From NCBI GenBank assembly GCA_902572735.1, contig CACGGX010000007.1, positions 1 to 64,000 on the forward strand: DNA of 64,000 nucleotides. Reading direction: 5' to 3'. Shown piece by piece: positions 22,164 to 32,343 of this stretch. A program made the translations under genes and the position numbers. The notes beneath the pieces are model-generated. The model was not told the origin of the DNA. It was given only the letters and a program-made list of their open reading frames with translations, and searched no databases. The stretch's first letter is position 1. Each line of letters opens with the position of its first letter. Source of the DNA: an uncultured Alphaproteobacteria bacterium. GTDB taxonomy: Bacteria; Pseudomonadota; Alphaproteobacteria; HIMB59; GCA-002718135.

Positions 22164-23969
22164 TCAGTACCATAAATATTTATCAATTACTAAGGCACAT
22201 TTTTTTTGATCTGGGATTACGAATATATAATTATATTTTTTATGTATTTTTTCTATACATTTTAATCTAAAACTAGAGGCACATAAACCTTTTATATCAA
22301 AACAATAAAGCGGTTTTCCAAGTCTATCTTTTTTATTAATAACTCTCTCTGTGACTGCAACTTGAAATTGATTATTTATTTTAAACTGATTATTTTCTAT
22401 ATTTGGATATTCATAATAATTATTGAATTCTTCAAGGCTAAATCCATGAAAATTATCAATTATTCTATCAACATTTTTATAACCATAGTAGGAAATTGAT
22501 ATTGTAAAAATAATAATAAAAGGAAATATTTTAATTTCTTTAATTTTATAAAAAATAAGTAGAGTACATAAACATATTACTGAAAAGATAATACCATATC
22601 CTCCATATCTAGTTTGAGGTAATAAATATAACCAACTTAAAATTGGTAAAGAAAAAAATATTATATGAATAAAATATTTTCTTATACTATCTATGATTTG
22701 ATTAAAATTAATTTTATTAAAATTAAAAATAAGAATAATAATTAAAGAAAAAACAAAAAAATAAACAATATTTAAAAATCTATCAATATCATATTCATAT
22801 TGCCACCAAATTTTAAACCAGGTGTAATTAGCAAGGTATGTTTCGGGATTAAAAAAATCTTTATTCTCTCTAAATTTATAATAATTAAATATATTTTCTA
22901 TAAAATTTTCATTGATTAAATATAATAAGTATCCTTTTGATTGAGATGAAAGATGATAGAATCTTAATTTTGCTTGCTCAATTCCTACACCCCATTCTAT
23001 TGAATCTAAACATGTAAAATATATAGGATAGGCTAAACACCCAGAAATAATAAAGTTTTTTAAAAGGTAGAGTAAAGAGAAAAAAAATAAAAAAGAATAA
23101 AAGAGTTTATGGGTTAAAATATTTCTAATAATTGAATTTATATTATGAATAAAAAATACTAAAATTAAAGGTGCAAAGATTATTGAATTTGTTCTTATTA
23201 ATATTGCAAAGTAAAATAACAAAACAATACAAGTAATTAAATAATTTTTAAAATTATAATCATTAATTAAATAATAATTAAGAACTAATATACTAATTAT
23301 TAAATAAATAAGATTGCCTTGAATTTCACTGCCAAAGTCTTTACTATTTGAATAAATCAAGCAAACAAAACAAAAACAAAAAAAAGCAAATATTTTAATA
23401 ATTTTTTCATTAGACTTTTCAAACATATCTTTCAGAAAAATTAAAAAAAAACTCAAAAATAATATTGATACAATTGAAAGGTATTTTGTTCCAAAATAAG
23501 GTAATTGGAATATAGCTAATAGATCATACCAAATATGACCATAACCAAGATTATCATTTAAGTTTGCAATTCCAAAAATTATTTTAAAATCATTTACAAG
23601 ATTTACATAAGGTAAATGATACCAAAAATAATCTGCATGATATTCAAATAATATCAATGATGGAATTACGATTATATAAATTAGAATATACTCTCGTTTA
23701 AGATATTGTTCATTAAAACTTTTATAAATAATCACAAATATTATACCTATAAATAATATGATAGAATTAAAGATATTGTTTAGTGGTATAAAAAAATGAA
23801 AAAAAATTGATATAAAGCTTAAAAAAAAAAGACCAAAAAGCCCAGTAATACCTAATGAAATGTTCTTATTATCTCCAACAAATAATTGTTGAAAAAATTT
23901 TCCGTATCCAACAGAAGTTAAATAAATTAAAATAAAAAAAAATAATGAAGAAAATATTTCTTGGAACAT
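22164..23969 (-). CDS. polytopic membrane protein, glycan-cluster associated
   Basis: 601 aa, many hydrophobic segments; N-terminal SVGYGKFF and ISGCLAYPIYFTC resemble the 16347-17846 product. Confidence 0.7.
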   Translation of the reverse strand: MFQEIFSSLFFFILIYLTSVGYGKFFQQLFVGDNKNISLGITGLFGLFFLSFISIFFHFFIPLNNIFNSIILFIGIIFVIIYKSFNEQYLKREYILIYIIVIPSLILFEYHADYFWYHLPYVNLVNDFKIIFGIANLNDNLGYGHIWYDLLAIFQLPYFGTKYLSIVSILFLSFFLIFLKDMFEKSNEKIIKIFAFFCFCFVCLIYSNSKDFGSEIQGNLIYLIISILVLNYYLINDYNFKNYLITCIVLLFYFAILIRTNSIIFAPLILVFFIHNINSIIRNILTHKLFYSFLFFFSLLYLLKNFIISGCLAYPIYFTCLDSIEWGVGIEQAKLRFYHLSSQSKGYLLYLINENFIENIFNYYKFRENKDFFNPETYLANYTWFKIWWQYEYDIDRFLNIVYFFVFSLIIILIFNFNKINFNQIIDSIRKYFIHIIFFSLPILSWLYLLPQTRYGGYGIIFSVICLCTLLIFYKIKEIKIFPFIIIFTISISYYGYKNVDRIIDNFHGFSLEEFNNYYEYPNIENNQFKINNQFQVAVTERVINKKDRLGKPLYCFDIKGLCASSFRLKCIEKIHKKYNYIFVIPDQKKCALVIDKYLWY

Positions 23970-23999
23970 TTAGATTACTTACCTTATCAATATAATTTA

Positions 24000-24719
24000 A
24001 TGTCTAAAATTAAAGTATCAGTTATACTTCCAGTAATCAATGAAACTTTTTCTTTAGAAAAAACGATTGAAATAATAATTAAAAATTCACTAGAAGATAT
24101 TTATGAAATTATTATAGTAGTTTCAAAATATAAAACTACAGAAGCTTCCTTAAAATCTATAAATTATTTACAAACTAAGAGATATCCAAATTTAATAAAA
24201 ACATATTTTCAAGATCTTCCATTTATAGGTGGAGCGATTCAAAAAGGGTTTCAAATTAGCACAGGTAGCCATGTAATAATGATGGCTAGTGATTTAGAAA
24301 CTGATCCACACGATGTAAAAAAATTGATAGATTTATGTAAATGTAATCCTTCGAGCATAATAACAGCAAATAGATGGATTAAAGGTGGTAGTTTCAAGAA
24401 ATATAATATTATCAAATTTATTCTAAATTTCTTATTTCAATTTATACTTAGATGTATATTTATAACTAAATTAAGTGATATGACTTATGGATATAGGATT
24501 TTTCCTATAGAGATAGTAAAAGTTATAAAATGGCAAGAATTAAAACACCCTTTTTTATTAGAAACAATTTTAAAACCCCTATTGATGAAAACTAACATTA
24601 TTGAAATACCTTCAAAGTGGGAAGCAAGATTAGAGGGCGCTTCCCAAAATACTTTTATGCAGAATTTTAGTTATATAAAAACTGCTATATTTGTAAGATT
24701 TTTTTGGCAAAACAAATAA
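24000..24719 (+). CDS. glycosyltransferase family 2
   Basis: MSKIKVSVILPVINETFSLEKTIEIII; MMASDLETDPHDVKKLI; start chosen at the internal ATG, which avoids overlap with the divergent gene. Confidence 0.82.
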   Translation: MSKIKVSVILPVINETFSLEKTIEIIIKNSLEDIYEIIIVVSKYKTTEASLKSINYLQTKRYPNLIKTYFQDLPFIGGAIQKGFQISTGSHVIMMASDLETDPHDVKKLIDLCKCNPSSIITANRWIKGGSFKKYNIIKFILNFLFQFILRCIFITKLSDMTYGYRIFPIEIVKVIKWQELKHPFLLETILKPLLMKTNIIEIPSKWEARLEGASQNTFMQNFSYIKTAIFVRFFWQNK

Positions 24720-24720
24720 T

Positions 24721-25635
24721 ATGCAGAATAAATACATAATAACAACAACAATAAATAATCCTACAGAAGCAATTTACAAATTTGATAATATGGCAGATTG
24801 GAAACTAATTGTTATTGGTGATAAAAAAACACCCTCTAATTATAATTTAATAAATGGAATATATTTAAGTCCTGAAGATCAAGAAAATTATGATAAAAAT
24901 CTGTCTGATGCAATAGGTTGGAATTGTATTCAAAGAAGAAATTTTGGTTTACTTAAAGCATATGAATTAGGAGCTGATATAGTAGCAACGATAGATGATG
25001 ATAATATACCTCTTGATAATTGGGGGAATAATTTGATGATCTCAAAAGAGATTAATTTAGATTATTATCTAACTGATGAAATTGCATTTGATCCTCTTTC
25101 TGTAACAAATCATAAAAATTTATGGCACAGAGGTTTTCCTTTACAATTATTAAATAAAAGAAAATTTAAAAAAATAAAAAAAAATATTTGTCCAGATATC
25201 CAAGCTGATTTCTGGAATGGCGATCCAGATATTGATGCAATATGTAGAATGGAGCATATGCCAGAATGTAAGTTTGATGAAAATTATTTTCCATTTTCAT
25301 CAAATAAATTTTCTCCTTTTAATTCTCAAAATACATTTCTCTCTAAAAAAGTTATAAAGGATTATTTTCTTTTTCCCCATATAGGTAGAATGGATGATAT
25401 TTGGGCTTCATATTATGTTGAATCGTTAGGATTTAACGTTGTCTATAATTATCCAACTGTATATCAAGATAGAAATGAGCATGACTTGACAATAGATTTG
25501 AAAAAAGAAATTATTGGATATGAAAATAATTTAAAACTTTTAAATGAATTAAATATAAATCCTAATAATATCTTAAAATTTATTCCTGAGAGAGCAAAAG
25601 ATGCATTTAGCTTGTATCAAAGACATTTTTTATGA
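24721..25635 (+). CDS. STELLO/DUF288-like glycosyltransferase
   Basis: YIITTTINNPTEAIYKFDNMADWKLIVIGDKKTP...RRNFGLLKAYELGADIVATIDDDNIPLDNW resembles the N-terminal part of STELLO-type proteins (recognition from memory). Confidence 0.6.
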   Translation: MQNKYIITTTINNPTEAIYKFDNMADWKLIVIGDKKTPSNYNLINGIYLSPEDQENYDKNLSDAIGWNCIQRRNFGLLKAYELGADIVATIDDDNIPLDNWGNNLMISKEINLDYYLTDEIAFDPLSVTNHKNLWHRGFPLQLLNKRKFKKIKKNICPDIQADFWNGDPDIDAICRMEHMPECKFDENYFPFSSNKFSPFNSQNTFLSKKVIKDYFLFPHIGRMDDIWASYYVESLGFNVVYNYPTVYQDRNEHDLTIDLKKEIIGYENNLKLLNELNINPNNILKFIPERAKDAFSLYQRHFL

Positions 25636-26612
25636 AAAAAATACTTATAACTGGTGGAGCAGGTTTTGTTGGAAGATATTTTACAAAATATTTTTTAGAT
25701 AAAAAAGATGAAGTTCATGTAGTTGACAATGTTTCACATTACACTGGTGGCAAACAACCAAAGGATTGGCCACTATATTTACCAATTGACTATAAAAATT
25801 TTTTCTTTCATTATAAAGATTGTAGAGATTGGTTTATTTCTAATGTAGAAAATGATTTTGATTATGTTCTTCATTTAGCTGCAATGGTTGGTGGAAGAAT
25901 GATGATTGAAAAGAATCCTATCGCTGTTAGCGATGATCTTTCTATTGATTCACATTTTTGGCAATGGGCTGTAAAATCTAAACCAAAGAAAATTCTAACA
26001 TTTAGTTCAAGTGCTTGTTACCCAGTAATCTATCAAAAAAAAGATAATTATAAATTATTATCAGAGGATCTGGTTAAATTTGACCAATCAATTGGCGTCC
26101 CCGATTTAACTTACGGATGGGCAAAATTAACTTCCGAATACCTGGGTAAAATAGCTTATGAAAACTATGGTATTAAAAGTGTAGTTTATAGACCTTTTTC
26201 TGGTTATGGAAAAGATCAGGATTTAAGTTATCCTTTTCCAAGTATTTGTAAAAGAATTTTAAATAATAAATATTCTAAAACGATTCAAGTTTGGGGTACT
26301 GGAGATCAAATGCGAGATTTTATTCACATTGAAGATTGTGTCAAAGGGGTAGTGTCCACTATGGATAAAATAGATGATGGTTCACCGATCAATCTTTCTA
26401 CTGGAAAGCTTACAAGTTTTAAAGAATTTACAAAAATTGGTTGCAATATTTTAGGTTTTGAAACTAAAGTTATTGGTACTTCTGATAAACCTGAAGGTGT
26501 ATTTGCAAGAGGTGGTGATACTAAATTACAACAAAATTTGGGTTTTGTTGCGGAGATCGATTTTAAAAGTGGAATAGAAGAAGCTCTAAGATATTTTGAA
26601 AATAATAAATAG
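25632..26612 (+). CDS. NAD-dependent epimerase/dehydratase (extended SDR)
   Basis: MKKILITGGAGFVGRYFTKYF; LHLAAMVGGRMMIEKNP; TFSSSACYP; YGWAKLTSEYLG. Confidence 0.9.
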   Translation: MKKILITGGAGFVGRYFTKYFLDKKDEVHVVDNVSHYTGGKQPKDWPLYLPIDYKNFFFHYKDCRDWFISNVENDFDYVLHLAAMVGGRMMIEKNPIAVSDDLSIDSHFWQWAVKSKPKKILTFSSSACYPVIYQKKDNYKLLSEDLVKFDQSIGVPDLTYGWAKLTSEYLGKIAYENYGIKSVVYRPFSGYGKDQDLSYPFPSICKRILNNKYSKTIQVWGTGDQMRDFIHIEDCVKGVVSTMDKIDDGSPINLSTGKLTSFKEFTKIGCNILGFETKVIGTSDKPEGVFARGGDTKLQQNLGFVAEIDFKSGIEEALRYFENNK

Positions 26613-26724
26613 TTTATATTATTTTGTATTAATACACCAAAATTGATACATACCAGCAAATACTCTTTGATTATTTTTTTCAAAAACTTCCCATTTATCT
26701 AGATTATACAAATCTACCTTATCA

Positions 26725-28596
26725 TTATGAACTTCTTTCAATTATTAATTTATCTTCAAATCCCAAAAAAAATAATCCTAATTCATTCAAATGTGATTTT
26801 ATTTTACTAATAGTAAATTTATGTTCTTTTACATGAAACAACAAATCTCTTACCCCACTTACAGTATAAAAATCTGGACTTGCTTTGATGTTATCCCATC
26901 TAGAATTATTACTTTCTAATAAATCTTTTCTAAATTTTATAATATTTTCAGGATTAGGTTTAATTTTAAGATTAGTAATTTTATTTTTAATTTGAGTAAT
27001 ATGTTGTCTAGCTTTTTCACTATACAATCCTATAACCATTAAGGAACTATTATCCCTTAAACAATTTTTTAAGATTTTCCAGCCCTTTAGTGGTTCATCC
27101 ATATGATGAAGAACCCCAACTGATTCAATTAAATCAAATTTTCTATTCAAAGATTCTAAATCTAGTAAATCTCCTTGAATGAAATCAATATTTTCAATTT
27201 TAAGTTCATTAGCTTTTCTTTTTGCATATGATAAGCTTGTAAAGCTTAGATCAAGTGCAAGTATTTTTGCATTTTTGTACTTTGAAGCAGTTGTGATAGC
27301 ATGTTGACCTGTGCCGCAACCAGCGATAAGAATTTCAGGATTTTCTGAAAATTTAATTTTTTTAAAATCTAAATTTAAATCACTTTCATTTATTACCTGT
27401 GACATATTTCTTGATTCAAAACTTAATCCTAAATTTACCCATCTAGGATAAGGGTTTTCTTCATATTGATTTTTTACATTTTTAGAGACTTTATTTTTAA
27501 CTATTGATATTGATTTTATTGATTCAGATATTTCTATTTCTCTTTCTTTTTGCTTTAAATGTATTTCAAATATTTCATTTAATTCGTTTGAAAAATTAAT
27601 TTTATTAGAGAAACTAATATCACTAAGAGGTTCATAGCAAGATAGGCATAATATTTCTAAATCATTGATCTTTTTATTATTATTTAAGTTACTTTTAATT
27701 TTTTCTTTAATTTTTTTTATTTTCTTTATCTCTTCCTCTGATTTTTCATATATGAATTCATTAAGGTAACACTGTATAGATAGTGAGATTAAAAATTTAA
27801 TATAAACTTTTTCAAAATTTAATTTATATATCTGATTTAATATCTCTTTTCTTATTTGTATGAATTTTTTTTCAAGATAATAATTAGGAATTGGACAAAC
27901 CTTCATAAATTGAAGAAGTAAAGGGTTATTTCCTAGACTATTCATTATAATATTCAGATTCTTTTTAGAATTAATATTTTTAATCAAAGATAAATCATTT
28001 TTCAGATCTGTATTTAAAAATAAACTACTTAAAATATTGTTAGCAATTGAATTTGGCCTAACAATTATTTTTTCTTTTAAAAGATATAGTAGGTGTTTGT
28101 TTATATTTTTATTCTCCCTATTTATCGTATAAAACTGTAGTGCTACTGCTAAGTTATAGTATGCTAATTTATAATTTGAATTGACTTCTAAAGTTGATAA
28201 ATAACAATCTATAGCTTTATTATTTAAACCTTTTTTTCTAAAAATATTGCCAAGATTATTATGAGCTTTAAAATAATTATAATCCAGCTCTATAACCTTT
28301 TCATAATATTCTATTGCTTTATCTTCTTTATCTAATTTATTATAAATATTAGCTAAATTATAATAACCATCAGTAAATTTGGGGTTCAGATTTATTGTTT
28401 TAATAAATAAATCTTTTGCAAAATTATAATTCTTAAGTTCTGTGTATATCACCCCTTGTATGTTATGAATAAAAATGGAATTAGGATATTGTATTAAAAT
28501 ATCATTTGTTAATTTTATCAGTTCATCAAATTTTTTTTTATTAAATAATGATATTAACTCTTTTATTTTTATTTCCGAAGGCTCTTGAGGATTCAT
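26725..28596 (-). CDS. TPR-repeat protein with SAM-dependent methyltransferase domain (apparent 3' frameshift)
   Basis: N-terminal TPRs (NPKFTDGYYNLANIYNKLDKEDKAIEYYEKVIELD...); ENPYPRWVNLG; EILIAGCGTGQHAITTASKY; SVGVLHHMDEP. Probable original tail lies at 26619-26729 in another frame. Confidence 0.85.
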   Translation of the reverse strand: MNPQEPSEIKIKELISLFNKKKFDELIKLTNDILIQYPNSIFIHNIQGVIYTELKNYNFAKDLFIKTINLNPKFTDGYYNLANIYNKLDKEDKAIEYYEKVIELDYNYFKAHNNLGNIFRKKGLNNKAIDCYLSTLEVNSNYKLAYYNLAVALQFYTINRENKNINKHLLYLLKEKIIVRPNSIANNILSSLFLNTDLKNDLSLIKNINSKKNLNIIMNSLGNNPLLLQFMKVCPIPNYYLEKKFIQIRKEILNQIYKLNFEKVYIKFLISLSIQCYLNEFIYEKSEEEIKKIKKIKEKIKSNLNNNKKINDLEILCLSCYEPLSDISFSNKINFSNELNEIFEIHLKQKEREIEISESIKSISIVKNKVSKNVKNQYEENPYPRWVNLGLSFESRNMSQVINESDLNLDFKKIKFSENPEILIAGCGTGQHAITTASKYKNAKILALDLSFTSLSYAKRKANELKIENIDFIQGDLLDLESLNRKFDLIESVGVLHHMDEPLKGWKILKNCLRDNSSLMVIGLYSEKARQHITQIKNKITNLKIKPNPENIIKFRKDLLESNNSRWDNIKASPDFYTVSGVRDLLFHVKEHKFTISKIKSHLNELGLFFLGFEDKLIIERSS

Positions 28597-30174
28597 CTAA
28601 ATAACAGAAGAAATAAGTTTTTTAGTATAATCAGATTTAGGAGAATTAAATATATTTCTACTAATATTTTCTTCTATAATTGATCCATCTTTTAATACAA
28701 TTATTCTATCTGATATTGCTTTGATGACTGTCATATCATGACTAATAAATATATAACTAAGCTTAAGTTGTTTTTGAAGTTTATTTAAAAGACTTATTAT
28801 TTGATTCTGAATTGTTACATCCAAAGCTGATGTAGGTTCATCTAAAATCAAAATTTTTGGCTCCAAAATTAGAGCCCTTGCAATTGCAATTCTCTGGCGT
28901 TGACCTCCTGAAAATTCATGAGGGTATTTTTCAATTGTATTATTATACTGTAGACCAACTTTATCTAATATATTTTTTATTTTTTCCTCTTTTTCTTTTT
29001 TACTTATGTTTGGATAATGAATTAACAAACCTTCAGAAATAATATCCTCTATATTCATTCTTGGACTTAATGAAGAAAATGGATCTTGAAAAACAATCTG
29101 TATTTCTTTTCTTAAATTTAATATTTCTTTTTTATTTAATTGACTAAGATCTTTTTTATTTATTTTTATTTTTCCTTTTGATTCTATCAAATTTAAAATT
29201 GCTAAAATAAGAGATGTTTTTCCCGAACCTGATTCTCCTACGATACCAATGCTTTCACCAATTTTTAAATCAAAACTGACATTTTTAATTGCTTTTACAT
29301 AGTCAACTGTTCTTTTAAAAAGACCTTTCTTAATCGGGTACCATACATCTAAATCATCAACTTTTAAGATTGAATCTGAATCAAAATTTTTACTTTTTTT
29401 AATATTACTCTGATAAGAAACTAATTCTTTTGTATACTCATTTTTTGGATTATTAAATATTTCATCATTTGAACCAAATTCAATAATTTTACCATTTTTC
29501 ATTACGTAAATATAATCTGATAACTTTTTAACTACTGATAAATCATGACTTATAAACACTAAAGACATGCCTAGTCTTAATTGTATATTTTTTAGTAGTT
29601 CTAAAATTTGTAATTGAATTGTAACATCTAATGCTGTTGTGGGCTCATCAGCAATAAGAACTTCTGGGTTATTAGCAATGCTCATTGCAATCATTGCTCT
29701 TTGTCTCTGTCCACCTGATAATTCATAAGGATATATTTTTGGCCTTGAAGCAATGTCACCTAAACCCACTTCTTTTAATAAATTTATAGTTTTTTTCTTA
29801 GCATTATTCTTGCTAATTACATTGTGAGTTGTAATCATCTCCTCAATTTGTTTGTTAATTGTGTGCAAAGGATTTAAGCTTGTCATAGGTTCTTGAAAAA
29901 TTGTAGATATTTTATTTCCTCTTATTTTTTGGATTTCACTTTTGTTTAATTTTAATAAATTGACATTGTTGAAAAATATATCACCATTTTTAATTTCGGC
30001 ACCATTGGGTAGTAATTTTAAAATACTCAATGCAGATAAGGTTTTGCCTGAACCTGATTCACCTACTATAGCAGTAGTTTTTCCTCTTATAACATTTAGA
30101 TTTATATTTTTTACTACTTCAATATTTCTATTAAATTCAATTGTGAGATTCTTTATTGAAACTACCTTATCCAT
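28597..30174 (-). CDS. yejF: oligopeptide ABC transporter, fused double ATP-binding protein
   Basis: Two Walker A (GESGSGKT), two LSGGQ-like (ELSGGQRQRAMIAMSIA, EFSGGQRQRIAIARAL) and two Walker B motifs; locus order matches yejABEF. Confidence 0.88.
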   Translation of the reverse strand: MDKVVSIKNLTIEFNRNIEVVKNINLNVIRGKTTAIVGESGSGKTLSALSILKLLPNGAEIKNGDIFFNNVNLLKLNKSEIQKIRGNKISTIFQEPMTSLNPLHTINKQIEEMITTHNVISKNNAKKKTINLLKEVGLGDIASRPKIYPYELSGGQRQRAMIAMSIANNPEVLIADEPTTALDVTIQLQILELLKNIQLRLGMSLVFISHDLSVVKKLSDYIYVMKNGKIIEFGSNDEIFNNPKNEYTKELVSYQSNIKKSKNFDSDSILKVDDLDVWYPIKKGLFKRTVDYVKAIKNVSFDLKIGESIGIVGESGSGKTSLILAILNLIESKGKIKINKKDLSQLNKKEILNLRKEIQIVFQDPFSSLSPRMNIEDIISEGLLIHYPNISKKEKEEKIKNILDKVGLQYNNTIEKYPHEFSGGQRQRIAIARALILEPKILILDEPTSALDVTIQNQIISLLNKLQKQLKLSYIFISHDMTVIKAISDRIIVLKDGSIIEENISRNIFNSPKSDYTKKLISSVI

Positions 30175-30175
30175 T

Positions 30176-31204
30176 TTAATTAAATGTCTTTCTGGGATCT
30201 AAAGAGTCTCTAATAGCTTCACCCACAAAGACTAAAAGACCTAACATCAATCCTAAAGTTAAAAAACTTGTAATTCCAAGCCAAGGAGCTTGTAAATTAT
30301 TTCTTCCTTGATTAACCATTTCACCTAAGGATGCAGATCCTGGAGGTAAACCAAAACCTAAAAAATCAAGACCTGATAATGCTGTAACTGATGCACTTAA
30401 ACTGAATGGAAGAAAAGTAACAGTAGCTATAGTTGCATTAGGTAACATGTGTCTTATCATTATTTTTGTATTAGAAACTCCTAATGCTCTTGCTGCTCTT
30501 ATATAGTCAAAATTTCTCGCTCTCAAAAATTCTGCACGAACTACGCCAACATAACCCATCCAACTAAAAAGTAACAAGATAATCAAAAGCCACCAAAAAT
30601 TTGGTTGAATTACACTAGCTAAAATTATTAAGACATACAATGTTGGAATGGCTGACCAGACTTCCATGAATCTTTGGAAGAATAAATCAGTCTTTCCACC
30701 AAAATAACCCTGTATTGCTCCTGCAGATACTCCTATAATCATTGAAAAAAATGTTAAAGTAAATCCAAATAATACCGATATTCGGAAACCATAAATTAAT
30801 CTTGATAGTACATCTCTTGCTTGATCATCAGTACCAAGCCAATTTTTATTTGAAGGTGGTGAAGGAGCAGGGGCAGATAAATCTCTTATTATGGTATTAT
30901 ATGAATATGGAATTATAGGCATAATCATCCATCCATTTTCCTCAATTAAATTTTTAACATATGGATCTTTATAATCTGCCTCTGTTTCAAAATCCCCTCC
31001 AAATGTTGTTTCTGAATAGAAAGAAAATATTGGGTAATAAAAGTTTGAGTTATATTTTATTAATAACGGTTTTTCATTCGCAATAAAATTAGCAAACAAA
31101 GAAATAATAAATAAAAAACTGAATATCCAAAAAGAATAATAACCTCTTTTATTGTTCTTAAAATTATTCAGTCTTCTTTGATTTAATTTTGATAATTTCT
31201 TCAT
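30176..31204 (-). CDS. yejE: peptide ABC transporter permease
   Basis: [73 protein letters not shown]. Confidence 0.88.
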   Translation of the reverse strand: MKKLSKLNQRRLNNFKNNKRGYYSFWIFSFLFIISLFANFIANEKPLLIKYNSNFYYPIFSFYSETTFGGDFETEADYKDPYVKNLIEENGWMIMPIIPYSYNTIIRDLSAPAPSPPSNKNWLGTDDQARDVLSRLIYGFRISVLFGFTLTFFSMIIGVSAGAIQGYFGGKTDLFFQRFMEVWSAIPTLYVLIILASVIQPNFWWLLIILLLFSWMGYVGVVRAEFLRARNFDYIRAARALGVSNTKIMIRHMLPNATIATVTFLPFSLSASVTALSGLDFLGFGLPPGSASLGEMVNQGRNNLQAPWLGITSFLTLGLMLGLLVFVGEAIRDSLDPRKTFN

Positions 31205-32304
31205 TGTCTTGATTCAAAATCTATACGTGGATCAATAATTGAGTACATAAAATCGCCAATTATTCCCATAACCAATCCGAGTAATGAGAAAAAATAAAGT
31301 GTTGCAAATATAACTGGATAATCTCTAGTCAGAGCAGCTTCGTATCCTAGTAAACCTAAACCATCTAAAGAAAAAATAACCTCAATGAACAGAGAACTTG
31401 AAAAAAGAATTCCAATAAATGCTGATGGAAAACCAGCAATTACTATTAACATTGCATTTCTAAACACATGACCATAAAGAACCTTTCTTTCAGTTAAACC
31501 TTTAGACCGTGCTGTAATTACATATTGTTGATTTACTTGATCAAGAAATGAATTTTTTGTTAAAAAAGTCAAGCCAGCAAACCCGCTTACCAGCATCGCA
31601 GTTAAAGGTAGTGCTAAATGCCAGAAGTAATCTACTATTTTTTTAAATAACGTTAACTCATCAAAATTTTCAGAAAACAAACCTCTTAGAGGAAAAATAT
31701 CGTAAAATCTTCCTCCTGCAAAAAATACTATTAGTATTACAGCAAATAAAAAATTTGGAATTGCATAACCAATTGTTACAATTGAACTTGATATTATATC
31801 AAACTTTGATCCATCCTTTATCGCTTTTCTTATACCGAGAGGGATAGATATTAAATATACTAATAAAGTTGTCCATAAACCAAGTGATATTGAAACTGGC
31901 ATTTTATCTAAAACGATAGAAGTAACTTTTTGATCTCTAAAAAAACTTTCTCCAAAATCAAATGTTAGATAATCTTTTAACATTTTCATGAAACGTTGAT
32001 GTGCCGGTTTATCCATTCCATACATTTTTTCTATTTCTTTTATAACATCTGGATCAAGCCCTTGTGCTCCTCTATATTTACTATCATTAACTGATGTAGA
32101 ATTATCTCGATTAAATTCTAAAGTTTCACCCTCGCCACCACCAGAAAATCGAGCTGTTGATTCAACAGCTGTACCAGTCATTTGTGCGATCATTTGTTCT
32201 ACTGGGCCTCCTGGAACAATTTGAATGATTGCAAAATTTATAACCATTATTCCAAAAAGAGTTGGGATAATTAAAAGAAGTCTTTTTATTAAGTAAGCAC
32301 CCAT
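31201..32304 (-). CDS. yejB: peptide ABC transporter permease
   Basis: [72 protein letters not shown]. Confidence 0.9.
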   Translation of the reverse strand: MGAYLIKRLLLIIPTLFGIMVINFAIIQIVPGGPVEQMIAQMTGTAVESTARFSGGGEGETLEFNRDNSTSVNDSKYRGAQGLDPDVIKEIEKMYGMDKPAHQRFMKMLKDYLTFDFGESFFRDQKVTSIVLDKMPVSISLGLWTTLLVYLISIPLGIRKAIKDGSKFDIISSSIVTIGYAIPNFLFAVILIVFFAGGRFYDIFPLRGLFSENFDELTLFKKIVDYFWHLALPLTAMLVSGFAGLTFLTKNSFLDQVNQQYVITARSKGLTERKVLYGHVFRNAMLIVIAGFPSAFIGILFSSSLFIEVIFSLDGLGLLGYEAALTRDYPVIFATLYFFSLLGLVMGIIGDFMYSIIDPRIDFESRQ

Positions 32305-32343
32305 ATTGTGCTATTTTATATTATTTCTAATAAACTTTAATAA

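Noticed and set aside
26324-26683. 119-aa minus-strand ORF
   Set aside because: Antisense to the epimerase; the meaningful signal in the gap is the methyltransferase tail in a different frame.
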